A stretch of DNA of 64,000 nucleotides from Mucilaginibacter sp. KACC 22773 (GTDB taxonomy: Bacteria > Bacteroidota > Bacteroidia > Sphingobacteriales > Sphingobacteriaceae), in assembly GCF_028736215.1 (NCBI RefSeq), contig NZ_CP117883.1:7254001-7318000 (forward strand). Reading direction: 5' to 3'. Below, in pieces: positions 24,668-33,048 of the stretch. Under the pieces are notes generated by a model that saw only the letters and a list, made by a program, of their open reading frames with translations, did no database searches and was not told the DNA's origin. Positions within the stretch are counted from its first letter, which is position 1. Every line of letters begins with the position of its first letter. The position numbers and the translations under genes were made by a program.

Positions 24668-25303
24668 ATGGCAAATACACCGGCACATCTTATCCCCAGC
24701 AGGGCAGCAAAAAGGGCAAATTACGAGCCCGAAACTATCAACAGTATCCTGGATGAAGCGTTATATTGCACCATCAGCTATTCGGCAGATAACAAACCTT
24801 ACGCTATCCCCACCGCGTTTGTGCGGTACGGCAACCGCATTTATGTACATGGCTCGGTAGGTAGCCATTTGATGCGCGAACTGGAAAAAGGCATCCCGGT
24901 TTGCATTACCGTTACCCTGATGGATGAATTGGTGGTAGCCAAATCGGCATTTCACCACTCGGTAAATTACCGGTCGGTAGTGATATTTGCGCAGGCAGAA
25001 AAAATTGAAAGCTTAGCCGATAAAACCGATGCTTTTAAATGGCTTACCGAAAAAATTGTACCCGGCAGCTGGGATTATCTGCGCCCAATAACCGACAGGG
25101 AAGTGCTTAAAACCACCGCCCTTGCATTTAAAATTGACGAGGCTTCGGCTAAGTTGCGCACAGGCATGCCGGTTGATGACGACGACGACCTGGAACTGCC
25201 CATTTGGTCGGGCCTTATCCCCCTGCAAACCAAACGACTGACGCCCATTCCCGATAAACTGAGTGAGGGATTGCCAGTGCCACCTCATCTTGCTGTAATT
25301 TAA
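24668..25303 (+). CDS. Pyridoxamine 5'-phosphate oxidase-fold flavoprotein
   Basis: This 211-residue split-barrel FMN-binding protein resembles the NimA/general-stress group of PNPOx-like proteins. SRAAKRANYEPETINSILDE leads to CTISYSADNKPYAIPTAFV and HGSVGSHLMRELEKGIPVC, which fit the FMN phosphate-binding region. FAQAEKI and LELPIWSGLIPLQ close the fold. It is divergent from a MocR regulator, so B6-dependent regulation is inferred. Its reaction is unknown. Confidence 0.85.
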   Translation: MANTPAHLIPSRAAKRANYEPETINSILDEALYCTISYSADNKPYAIPTAFVRYGNRIYVHGSVGSHLMRELEKGIPVCITVTLMDELVVAKSAFHHSVNYRSVVIFAQAEKIESLADKTDAFKWLTEKIVPGSWDYLRPITDREVLKTTALAFKIDEASAKLRTGMPVDDDDDLELPIWSGLIPLQTKRLTPIPDKLSEGLPVPPHLAVI

Positions 25304-25356
25304 TGTTAAAAAGGGCGTGCAACCTCATTTTTAATTCAGCCAACGTGTATTTTTTA

Positions 25357-25364
25357 TATTTTTG
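25357..25364 (+). promoter_or_regulatory. Putative -7 promoter element (TATTTTTG)
   Basis: TATTTTTG fits TAnnTTTG and lies 17 nt before the start of the CsbD-like gene. Confidence 0.35.
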
Positions 25365-25381
25365 CTTAAAATAATTTAACA

Positions 25382-25597
25382 ATGGCCGAAATCAGTATCT
25401 CCAATAAAGATTGGGAACGTGTAAAAATTAAAGTTCAACGCAAATACAACAACCTGAGCGATGAGCAATTAAAATATACCGAAGGACAGGAAGAAGCCCT
25501 GATAACCAAACTTATGGAGCTTGTAAACCGTAACAGGGAATATGTGGTGTTCACCCTGAAAAAAGCTTTGGTGAATATTGACAATAACAGGCTGTAA
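25382..25597 (+). CDS. CsbD-like small stress protein
   Basis: This 71-residue charged, helical protein (DWERVKIKVQRKYNNLSDEQL, then GQEEALITKLMEL) matches the pattern of CsbD-family proteins, which have W-x-x-V-K, K-x-x-x-L-T/S-D-x-x-L and a G-x-x-x-x-L stretch. CsbD proteins are abundant under stress, but their function is unknown. Its own promoter-like element is visible and the S41 protease gene follows 67 nt later. Confidence 0.65.
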   Translation: MAEISISNKDWERVKIKVQRKYNNLSDEQLKYTEGQEEALITKLMELVNRNREYVVFTLKKALVNIDNNRL

Positions 25598-25664
25598 ATA
25601 AGCGTTCAATTGTAAAAATCGATAAGCTTTTCGTATTTTTATATGCTTTAATGTTGTACCGGGT

Positions 25665-27410
25665 ATGGTGATCTCAAAAAAATACAAAAAGATAGGCTTG
25701 TTTGCCGGCATTGTAACGCTGGCTGTTGGTGTTGCGGCTTTTGACGATGACCTTTTCCAGATCTCGAAAAACCTGGATGTTTTTGCATCAGTTTATAAAG
25801 AAGTTAATATTAACTACGTTGATAACGTTAACTCGGCCAAACTGGTAAAAACCGGCGTAGATGCTATGCTGGATGGTTTGGATCCCTATACCGAATTTGT
25901 ACCCGAGTCGGAAATTGAAGATTATAAGCTGCACTATGTAAGTACCCAATACGGCGGCATTGGCGCAAGCATTTTTACCCGCAACGGCAAAGTATACGTA
26001 TCTGATGTATTTGAAGGTTTCCCGGCGCAAAAGGGCGATATACACCCTGGTGACCAGGTGCTAAAAATAAACGACATTGATCTTAACGGAAAAAACAACG
26101 ACCAGGTAAGCCTTTTGCTCAAAGGATCAAAAGGGGCGGCCATCAAGCTCTTTATTAAACGCGATAATGTTCCTCAGCCTTTTGAAAAAAACCTGCTGCG
26201 CGATGAAATAAAACAGCCAAACGTATCCTACTTTGGTATGGTGCAGGGTAATATGGGCTATATTAAGCTGGATAAGTTTTTAGAAAACTCGGCAGCAGAA
26301 GTAACCAACGCCCTGGTAACCCTAAAAAAGAATAACCCTAATGGCATCATCCTCGATCTGCGTTCAAACGGTGGCGGTATTTTGCAGGAGGCTGTAAAAA
26401 TCGTAAACCTTTTTGTACAGAAGGATGTAGAAGTGGTATCGCAAAAAGGAAAAATAAAAGAAAAGAATTTTACTTACAGCACCGTAAGCACGCCGCTTGA
26501 GCCAAACCTGCCGTTAGTAGTATTGGTTAACAGCCATTCGGCATCAGCGTCAGAAATTGTTGCCGGCTCGTTACAAGACCTTGACCGGGCTATTATTATT
26601 GGGCAACGCAGCTATGGCAAAGGCCTGGTACAGCAAACTTTTAACCTGCCGTATAACAGCCTGGTTAAAATTACCATTGCCAAATATTATATCCCATCGG
26701 GCCGTTGCATCCAGGAGCTGGACTATACACATCGTAAGGACGATGGCAGCGTGGTTAAAGTTGCCGATTCATTAATCCACGAGTTTAAAACTAAAAATGG
26801 GCGCTCGGTTTATGACGGCAGCGCCATTTACCCGGATATTTTTATTAAACAGGAAAAATTTGCCAATGTAACCCAGGCGCTGGTGGGTAAGCTGCTGATA
26901 TTTGATTACGCCACCGTTTACCGCGATAAGCATGCTAAAATAGCCGATACAAAATCGTTCGTGTTATCTGATGGCGAATACGGTGATTTTGTGAAATACC
27001 TGGCCGATAAAAACTACAACTACACCACCTCATCAGAAAAGGTACTGAACAGCCTGAAGACCGAAGCCACCAAAGAAAAACAGTTTACCGACATACAGGC
27101 GGAGTACGATGTGTTGAAAGCCAAGCTGATGGCTACTAAAAAGAACGACCTTCAGCTACATAAGGACGAGATTAAGCAGATACTTGAAAACGAAATAGCC
27201 TCCCGCTATTACTACGAAAAGGGCCGCTACGAAGTAAACTTTAAATACGATAAAGAACTGGCCCAGGCCGTAAAAACCATGCAGGACAAAACCCAGCTGG
27301 CATCCATCCTTAAAGGCGAAGGCAATTACAAAGTAATTGGTAAACCGATGCTGGCCATGGCAGGTAAAAAGGTTGCGGCCGAGAAAGACACCGACGACGA
27401 CAATAACTAA
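25665..27410 (+). CDS. S41 family carboxy-terminal processing protease
   Basis: This 581-residue C-terminal processing peptidase has an N-terminal signal/anchor (about 7-25), then a PDZ domain (YGGIGASIFTRNGKVYVSDV, GDQVLKINDIDL) and the tail-specific protease domain. The catalytic Ser lies in NSHSASASEIVAG and the Lys in GQRSYGKGLVQ. The C-terminal 200 residues are charged and helical, as in the long Bacteroidota form. It acts in the periplasm on protein C-termini. Confidence 0.93.
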   Translation: MVISKKYKKIGLFAGIVTLAVGVAAFDDDLFQISKNLDVFASVYKEVNINYVDNVNSAKLVKTGVDAMLDGLDPYTEFVPESEIEDYKLHYVSTQYGGIGASIFTRNGKVYVSDVFEGFPAQKGDIHPGDQVLKINDIDLNGKNNDQVSLLLKGSKGAAIKLFIKRDNVPQPFEKNLLRDEIKQPNVSYFGMVQGNMGYIKLDKFLENSAAEVTNALVTLKKNNPNGIILDLRSNGGGILQEAVKIVNLFVQKDVEVVSQKGKIKEKNFTYSTVSTPLEPNLPLVVLVNSHSASASEIVAGSLQDLDRAIIIGQRSYGKGLVQQTFNLPYNSLVKITIAKYYIPSGRCIQELDYTHRKDDGSVVKVADSLIHEFKTKNGRSVYDGSAIYPDIFIKQEKFANVTQALVGKLLIFDYATVYRDKHAKIADTKSFVLSDGEYGDFVKYLADKNYNYTTSSEKVLNSLKTEATKEKQFTDIQAEYDVLKAKLMATKKNDLQLHKDEIKQILENEIASRYYYEKGRYEVNFKYDKELAQAVKTMQDKTQLASILKGEGNYKVIGKPMLAMAGKKVAAEKDTDDDNN

Positions 27411-27502
27411 ACTCCGCAACTGACACTCAGCCCCTCTGAAATTATTGTAACTGATTAGTTACTCCCCCGGCCTATGCTTTAAACTAAACTTTTTCTGTTG
27501 GC

Positions 27503-27523
27503 TATTGTCATACATCCAAACAA
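27503..27523. promoter_or_regulatory. 21-nt upstream motif shared by two paralogous genes, copy 1
   Basis: TATTGTCATACATCCAAACAA is identical to the sequence at 28155-28175 and is preceded in both by an AAACTTTTT stretch about 21 nt before GTCATA. A promoter or operator is inferred. Confidence 0.5.
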
Positions 27524-27536
27524 AAACGATAGCACT

Positions 27537-28034
27537 ATGAAAAAGATAATTTTAACAGCCGCGATATTTTTAGGCTGTTTAGCAATAAAGCCCGCAAGCG
27601 CCCAGATTAGTTTAAATATTAATATTGGCAGCCAACCCGAATGGGGGCCAACCGGTTATGACAGGGCCGATTATTACTATATGCCCGACATTGATTCATA
27701 TTATGATGTAAACGCGCATCAGTATGTTTATTTTAACAATAATGTATGGGTGCACTCGGTTGCGTTACCGCCCCGTTACAGCAATTACGATGTTTACCAT
27801 AGCTACAAAATGGTAGTTAATGAGCGTACGCCATGGGTACATAACACGGTTTACCGTACCAAATACGCAAACTATAGGGGTAGACATGACCAAACTATTA
27901 TCCGCGACAGCCGCGAGGTTAAATACAAAAACCATTGGACAGGTAATGGCCGGGGCAACTCGCGCAAGGTAATTATACATAAAGAAGTACGCAAAACCAG
28001 CCATGGCAATAAAGGGCATGGCCACAAAGATTAA
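27537..28034 (+). CDS. Secreted basic Tyr/His-rich protein, paralogue 1
   Basis: This 165-residue protein has a signal peptide ending near PASA (KKIILTAAIFLGCLAIKPASA). The mature part is Tyr-rich with YYMPDIDSYYDVNAHQYVYF, NNVWVH and a basic C-terminus. It is a clear paralogue of the next gene, and the two share the pattern DIDxYYDVxxHQYVYFxNNVWVH. The fold is unknown but it is likely periplasmic or surface exposed. The start at 27537 is chosen because the signal peptide begins there. Confidence 0.8.
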   Translation: MKKIILTAAIFLGCLAIKPASAQISLNINIGSQPEWGPTGYDRADYYYMPDIDSYYDVNAHQYVYFNNNVWVHSVALPPRYSNYDVYHSYKMVVNERTPWVHNTVYRTKYANYRGRHDQTIIRDSREVKYKNHWTGNGRGNSRKVIIHKEVRKTSHGNKGHGHKD

Positions 28035-28059
28035 TTTTTGATTGCTAATTTTTTTAATC

Positions 28060-28096
28060 AAAACAGGCTTCCGATAAAATGGGGGCCTGTTTTTTG
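28060..28096 (+). terminator. Rho-independent terminator of paralogue 1
   Basis: AAAACAGGC and GCCTGTTTT form a 9-bp stem around a 16-nt loop, followed by a T-run. It has the same stem sequence as the terminator of paralogue 2. Confidence 0.85.
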
Positions 28097-28154
28097 TGTA
28101 TTGACCATGCGTCTCGCATGGAGGTTTGATTTATATTAAACTTTTTTGATTTAA

Positions 28155-28175
28155 TATTGTCATACATCCAAACAA
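28155..28175. promoter_or_regulatory. 21-nt upstream motif shared by two paralogous genes, copy 2
   Basis: This is identical to 27503-27523 and is 60 nt before the start of paralogue 2. Confidence 0.5.
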
Positions 28176-28235
28176 TGCTACCTGTTGGCAATCTATTGAT
28201 GGTTAACAAGGGGCACTACTTAAAAAGCAAAACAA

Positions 28236-28844
28236 ATGAAAAAGATCATCCTGTCGGCAGCTATATTATTAAGCTGCTTCGTTATTAAAACAGCCAGTGC
28301 CCAGGTAAGCGTAAGTTTAGGGGTAAACATAGGCAGCCAACCGGCCTGGGGGCCTGTTGGATATGATTACGCCAATTATTATTACATGCCCGATATTGAT
28401 ACTTACTATGATGTGCCAACACATCAATATGTATACTTTGATAATAATGTGTGGGTACACCGCGCCTATTTACCGGTACGTTATCGTAACTATGACTTAT
28501 ACCACAGCTATAAAGTGGTAATTAATGAGCGCTCCCCATGGGTAAGAAACGATGTTTACAGAACAAGGTATGCCAGCTACAGGGGCCGTCATGACCAGGT
28601 TGTTATACGCAACAGCCGCGATGTCAGGTATGCCAATTACTGGAGAGGCAATCATGACCGTAGGGTAGCGTACACCCGTGGTAATGGCCACTTCGATAAT
28701 GGAAACCATGGTGGCCGCGGGCCACAGTTTCATGGCAACGGCGGCGGTCATTTTGGTGGCGATCATGGCAACCATGGTGGCGGCGGTGGTCGTGGCAATC
28801 ATGGTGGAGGTGGAGAACATGGCGGTGGTCATGGTCATCACTAA
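28236..28844 (+). CDS. Secreted Tyr/His/Gly-rich protein, paralogue 2
   Basis: This 202-residue protein has a signal peptide ending near TASA (KKIILSAAILLSCFVIKTASA). It repeats the paralogue 1 pattern DIDTYYDVPTHQYVYFDNNVWVH and then RSPWVRNDVYRTRYASYRGRH. A low-complexity Gly/His tail of about 45 residues (HGGGGGRGNHGGGGEHGG) ends the protein and could bind metal. It arose by tandem duplication. Its function is unknown. Confidence 0.8.
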   Translation: MKKIILSAAILLSCFVIKTASAQVSVSLGVNIGSQPAWGPVGYDYANYYYMPDIDTYYDVPTHQYVYFDNNVWVHRAYLPVRYRNYDLYHSYKVVINERSPWVRNDVYRTRYASYRGRHDQVVIRNSRDVRYANYWRGNHDRRVAYTRGNGHFDNGNHGGRGPQFHGNGGGHFGGDHGNHGGGGGRGNHGGGGEHGGGHGHH

Positions 28845-28862
28845 TAACCAAATAAAAACAGC

Positions 28863-28900
28863 AAAACAGGCCTCCGGTAACATGGAGGCCTGTTTTGTTT
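28863..28900 (+). terminator. Rho-independent terminator of paralogue 2
   Basis: The perfect 13-bp stem AAAACAGGCCTCC / GGAGGCCTGTTTT has an 8-nt loop and a following T-run. Confidence 0.92.
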
Positions 28901-28958
28901 AAAACGGGTTGGCAATATTTAGGCATCCCTAACTATTACAAACCGGCTGGTTTTTATT

Positions 28959-28966
28959 TATGTTTG
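28959..28966 (+). promoter_or_regulatory. Putative -7 promoter element (TATGTTTG)
   Basis: TATGTTTG fits the TAnnTTTG consensus and lies 22 nt upstream of the DtxR start codon. Confidence 0.4.
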
Positions 28967-28988
28967 TACGTTCCCAGTTCAATAACGG

Positions 28989-29642
28989 ATGTATACATTA
29001 TCAGAAGAAAATTATCTAAAGGCCATTTACCGTATCGCACAGCAAAAGGATGTTAAAATAACGCCAACTGCTATAGCCGAAGCGCTGGGTAATAACCCCG
29101 CCTCGGTAGTTGATATGATCAGGAAGCTTACCGAAAAGGAGCTGATTGCCTATGATAAAAAAGTTGGCGTAAAACTTACCCCGCAGGGTTTAAAAGATGC
29201 CATACTAATTGTGCGCAGGCACCGCCTTTGGGAGGTGTTTCTGTTAGAAAAACTGGGCTATCATTGGGACGAGATCCACGATATTGCCGAAGAACTTGAG
29301 CACATAAGCGATGCAACTTTGGCCGATAGGCTTGACAAGTTCCTGGGCTTCCCTGAATATGATCCTCACGGCGATCCCATTCCAAAAGCCAACGGAAAGG
29401 TGCCTAAATCATTTTCGGTAACGTTAACCGATCTTAAACCTGGTGCGGCATGTCGCGTGGCTGCCGTGCGCGATACCAGCAATTCGTTTTTGCAATACCT
29501 TATCAAGCTTAATATTGGTATAGGTACCCACATCCTGCTAATTGAAAAAATACCTTTTGACGACTCGCTGGTAATCAGTATCAATGGTAAGGAAAACACT
29601 ACCGTGTCGCAAAAATTTGGCGAGAATATTTTGATTGATTGA
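28989..29642 (+). CDS. DtxR/MntR-type iron- or manganese-dependent repressor
   Basis: This 217-residue regulator has an N-terminal winged helix (YTLSEENYLKAIYRIAQQ, TPTAIAEALGNNPASVVDMI) followed by the metal-binding and dimerisation domain (RRHRLWEVFLLEKLGYHWDEIHDIAEELEH). A C-terminal FeoA/SH3-like domain (residues 145-217) follows. This is the full DtxR order. It controls metal-uptake genes when Fe or Mn is bound. No transporter is adjacent, and it is probably monocistronic. Confidence 0.93.
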   Translation: MYTLSEENYLKAIYRIAQQKDVKITPTAIAEALGNNPASVVDMIRKLTEKELIAYDKKVGVKLTPQGLKDAILIVRRHRLWEVFLLEKLGYHWDEIHDIAEELEHISDATLADRLDKFLGFPEYDPHGDPIPKANGKVPKSFSVTLTDLKPGAACRVAAVRDTSNSFLQYLIKLNIGIGTHILLIEKIPFDDSLVISINGKENTTVSQKFGENILID

Positions 29643-29975
29643 GAGGCGGATTTTTTTCAAGCGAAGGCCCTAAGGAGCAAAGAAAGACAAACAAATACTT
29701 TGCGCCTTGACTTCTTTGCGTATTTGCGCGAAATAAATAGCCCTTCTGACTATTTGAAAAAAGTGTCATTTTTTTGTCTTTATTCCTTGCTATTTGCTCC
29801 AATTTATAGCCAAATCCCTGATTTACGTTATTCGCAATCTTGTTTTCATCTTATTTTCATATAAGCAATCTACCTTAGTTGTTGTAGAGGTGAGAGGTAA
29901 CATTTTTGTTATAAACAAAATCATCCTACAGCGGGATTAGAGTAGTTTGATTTTTGACGATAAAAAATTTATTTT
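29643..29975. other. Non-coding AT-rich stretch with a degenerate inverted word repeat
   Basis: The 333 nt contain an inverted pair GGAGCAAAGAAAGAC (about 29672-29686) and GTCTTTATTCCTTGCTATTTGCTCC (about 29777-29801), plus CTTTGCG words between them. No ORF of note is present. An ApbE promoter must lie here but none is obvious. Confidence 0.4.
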
Positions 29976-30917
29976 ATGCTGGCAGTAAAAACTTTAGGTA
30001 ACAATTTAACCACCTACAAACGTAATGTACACGCTATGGGTGATAAATTTGAGATTAGTGTGGTTGGAAGTGATCCTTTATTGGCCAATGAACAAATAGA
30101 AATCGCTATCGACGAGATCAACCGGGTCGAAAAACTGCTTTCGGCTTTTGGCGACCACAGCAATATTAAACAAATTAACCGCGAAGCCGGTGTGGCCCCG
30201 GTAAAAGCCAATGGCGAAATTTTCAGGTTAATTAGCCGTGCTTTACAGATATCTGAACTTACACACGGTGCTTTTGATATTACCTATTTCACCGGTAATA
30301 CCGGCAACGATACAACTTCGGTTGAAAACGTGACTGTTAAAACGGCCCCATACTCGGTAATGCAAACCAACTATCAAAATGTTGTACTTGATGCCGGCAA
30401 ACAAACTATTTTTTTAAAGGAAAAAGGTATGCGCATTGGCTTTGGAGCCAACAGTAAGGGATACGCCGCCGACAGGGCAAAATTTATTTTGCAAATGAAT
30501 GGCGTAAGCAGCGGCGTTATTAATTCAGGTGGCGATTTGCTAACCTGGGGCACACAGCCTAATAACAAACCATGGACGGTAGGCACTGCTGATCCGGAAC
30601 AGCGGAAACAACCATTTGCCCACCTTAACATTAGCAATATGGCGTTTGCCACATCGGTAAATGCCGAAAAATATGCAAGCATCAGCAAGAAAAAATTTCA
30701 AAGTATTGCCAGTGCCAATAAAGGTTTCCCGGTAAGCGAAATTAAAAGCGTAAGCGTGCTTAGCCCAACCGCCGAATTGGCCGATGCCATGGCATCTCCT
30801 ATGATTAGCATTGGCATTAACGCCGGCATGTATTTAATTAACCAGCTAAATCAAATTGCCTGTGTTATTATTGACGACCAGGACCGCGTTTATATGTCAA
30901 AAGGCATCAGCATATAA
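29976..30917 (+). CDS. apbE: ApbE-family FAD:protein FMN transferase, without a signal peptide
   Basis: This 313-residue protein is ApbE-like. AMGDKFEISVVGSD opens the fold, RIGFGANSKGYAADRAK corresponds to the family DLGGIAKGYAxD motif, and SSGVINSGGDLLTWG and ELADAMASPMISIG follow. ApbE covalently attaches FMN to Thr of redox proteins. The usual N-terminal lipobox or signal peptide is missing here, so a cytoplasmic location is inferred unless the start lies elsewhere; I see no upstream alternative. The core motif is also atypical, with GANSKG for GGIAKG. Confidence 0.82.
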   Translation: MLAVKTLGNNLTTYKRNVHAMGDKFEISVVGSDPLLANEQIEIAIDEINRVEKLLSAFGDHSNIKQINREAGVAPVKANGEIFRLISRALQISELTHGAFDITYFTGNTGNDTTSVENVTVKTAPYSVMQTNYQNVVLDAGKQTIFLKEKGMRIGFGANSKGYAADRAKFILQMNGVSSGVINSGGDLLTWGTQPNNKPWTVGTADPEQRKQPFAHLNISNMAFATSVNAEKYASISKKKFQSIASANKGFPVSEIKSVSVLSPTAELADAMASPMISIGINAGMYLINQLNQIACVIIDDQDRVYMSKGISI

Positions 30918-30971
30918 AACCTTTAATCTTATTTATTTTAAACCAATCATAATTATTCCGGCAAGCGTGTA

Positions 30972-31019
30972 ATCACTTGTTTGTATAAGCATTTTCCCTT
31001 GCTTAAATAAACAGGTGAT
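30972..31019. repeat. Imperfect intergenic hairpin
   Basis: Arms 30972-30990 and 31001-31019 are inverted copies matching at 16 of 19 positions with a 10-nt loop. It lies between apbE and the following small gene and could terminate or stabilise the apbE transcript. Confidence 0.55.
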
Positions 31020-31106
31020 AATTGTTATCAACAGTACCCCCAATTTGGGTATTACTGTTTATATTGACCGATATTTGAATATAATTTTAAGTTTTTCTTC
31101 CTCTCA

Positions 31107-31445
31107 ATGGTAAAGTGGTTTGCGTATATTGTACTGTTATTGATATTTACGCCACATTTATCTGATGCCGGTACTACAAACAGCCCATCAAATCCTGTTG
31201 AATACCATCATACGGTTACGTTGCAGCATCATAATTTACCGGCCGATACTACGTTATCAAAAAGTAAAAAAGAGCAGGAAGAAAAAAATAAAATTAAAGA
31301 GGTAGCTAAAGCAAAACGGCAGGCCAAGCCCGCAAAGGTGAATGAAAACACTCTACCTGTGGCGCCCAAACCTAAGCCGAAAAGACAGCGCCGGCCCGAA
31401 GGGCTGGAGCGTCCGCCGGAAATACCTCGACGAAATGGCGATTAA
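31107..31445 (+). CDS. Secreted Lys/Pro-rich hypothetical protein
   Basis: This is a 112-residue protein with an N-terminal signal sequence (MVKWFAYIVLLLIFTPHLSDA) and a mature part rich in Lys, Glu and Pro, with a low-complexity basic stretch (KEQEEKNKIKEVAKAKRQAK). No domain is recognised. It is followed after 33 nt by another signal-peptide gene and then by a two-component pair, and the four genes may form an operon. Its function is unknown. Confidence 0.65.
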   Translation: MVKWFAYIVLLLIFTPHLSDAGTTNSPSNPVEYHHTVTLQHHNLPADTTLSKSKKEQEEKNKIKEVAKAKRQAKPAKVNENTLPVAPKPKPKRQRRPEGLERPPEIPRRNGD

Positions 31446-31478
31446 ACAGGTGGTTAACAAACAATTTACCAATTTTTG

Positions 31479-32351
31479 ATGAAGTACCTTTGCTTATTTT
31501 TTTTTATTGCCGGCAGTAATGCCTTATATGCCACAGGTATTAACACCCGGTTTTTGACCGGTGGCAACATCCATATTGTGGCCGATACAGATACCATCAT
31601 CAGGAAAAAATCTGTTTCGGTGGGGGTGAATTATGGCAGCGACGCCCTCTTTTTCGGACGTACCAGCCCTGTTAAATATCCCTTTGTTACCGGCGATGTT
31701 ATTTATAACAGCAAACAAGGTTTTTTTGCGTATGGTTCGGTATTAAAGGTTTTGGGGTATGCGCCGGTTGATGAAGTTGATGTTGGCGGCGGATACTTTT
31801 ACAAACTGTCTAAAAAGTTTTCGGGCACGGTAAGCTATACCCGGTTTATTTTTAATAAGCAAGCCAACGTAATCAAATCGGCTTCGTCAAATGATATTAA
31901 CCTGAAAAACTCATATGATTGGAAGTTTTTGAAAACCAGCGTTATTGCGGACTACCTTTTTGGCAAATCAAACGATTTTTTTGTTACCGTTACAAACTCC
32001 AAATACATTGAAACAAGTTGGAGCATTTTTGATGATCAGGATTACCTTTCATTTAATCCATCATTCAATTTTATAACGGGAACCCAAAATTTTGTGCAGC
32101 GATACTCTGTAGACCATCGTTTTAAACAGGATATTGACAACATATATGTGTACGATGATGCAAACTCCGCACGGTATAACCGCAAGTTTAAAATGCTTAA
32201 CTACAGCTTTAAGGTGCCCATTGCTTATAACAGGCCCCATTACACCCTTGAGGCTTCATGGCGTTATTCTATTCCGGTTAACGTAGAGGGGATGCTCGAA
32301 AACCATAAAGAATCGTTTTTTAACTTTACATTCTTCTACTTGTTTTATTAA
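31479..32351 (+). CDS. Secreted or outer-membrane beta-barrel-like protein
   Basis: This 290-residue protein has a signal peptide (KYLCLFFFIAGSNALYATG). The mature part is a series of amphipathic beta-strands with aromatic ends, such as KFSGTVSYTRFIFN and RPHYTLEASWRYSIPV, and closes in FFNFTFFYLFY, an aromatic end suiting outer-membrane insertion. No close family is recognised. It lies 9 nt before the response regulator gene, so it may be regulated by, or help signal to, that two-component system. Confidence 0.7.
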   Translation: MKYLCLFFFIAGSNALYATGINTRFLTGGNIHIVADTDTIIRKKSVSVGVNYGSDALFFGRTSPVKYPFVTGDVIYNSKQGFFAYGSVLKVLGYAPVDEVDVGGGYFYKLSKKFSGTVSYTRFIFNKQANVIKSASSNDINLKNSYDWKFLKTSVIADYLFGKSNDFFVTVTNSKYIETSWSIFDDQDYLSFNPSFNFITGTQNFVQRYSVDHRFKQDIDNIYVYDDANSARYNRKFKMLNYSFKVPIAYNRPHYTLEASWRYSIPVNVEGMLENHKESFFNFTFFYLFY

Positions 32352-32360
32352 TACCAGCGC

Positions 32361-33044
32361 ATGAATGTTTTAATTATTGAAGACGAAAAAGCGCTTGCAC
32401 AGGAACTGGAGATATTTCTGACCAATTATAACTACATCTGCGAGGTTTGTTATAATGGAGCTTCGGCGTCAGAAAAAATTGCCACCAATTTATATGATTT
32501 TATACTGATAGATTTGGGTTTGCCTGATTACGATGGGCTCGATTTGTTAAAAGAGGTAAAAAAACAGGGTTTGGATGCGGCCTGTATCATATTAACCGCC
32601 CGCGCCGAAATCAACGACCGCATTAAAGGGCTTGACCTGGGTGCCGATGATTACCTGCCCAAACCATTTTCATTGCTTGAGCTGCAAAGCCGGATGCAAG
32701 CTATTATTCGCCGCAAGTTTGGGGTTAAAAATAATATTATAGACCTGGATGGTTTCCTGATTGATTTAACCAACCGCACCATATCATACGGTACAAGCAT
32801 GGTTAATACCATCACCAAAAAAGAATTCGACCTGATTGCTTACCTCATCCTGCATAAAAACCGCACGCTTACCAGGATGCAGTTAAGTGAACATATTTGG
32901 GGCAGTGTGGTTAACAACGATTACGACTCCAATTATATAGATGCACACATTAAAAACATCAGGAAAAAATTAAATGCATTTGCATCGCCCGACTGGTTGG
33001 AAACAGTGCGGGGGCTTGGATATAAAATAAAGATAAACGCTTAA
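32361..33044 (+). CDS. OmpR/PhoB-type response regulator
   Basis: This 227-residue regulator has a receiver with the phospho-acceptor Asp51 in LIDLGLPDYDG, the acidic pair ED near the start (IIEDEKAL), and Lys in YLPKPFSLLEL. The C-terminal winged helix (FDLIAYLILHKNRTLTRMQLSEHIWG, IDAHIKNIRKKL, ETVRGLGYKI) is canonical OmpR type. The cognate kinase starts 4 nt downstream. Confidence 0.95.
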   Translation: MNVLIIEDEKALAQELEIFLTNYNYICEVCYNGASASEKIATNLYDFILIDLGLPDYDGLDLLKEVKKQGLDAACIILTARAEINDRIKGLDLGADDYLPKPFSLLELQSRMQAIIRRKFGVKNNIIDLDGFLIDLTNRTISYGTSMVNTITKKEFDLIAYLILHKNRTLTRMQLSEHIWGSVVNNDYDSNYIDAHIKNIRKKLNAFASPDWLETVRGLGYKIKINA

Positions 33045-33048
33045 TTAT

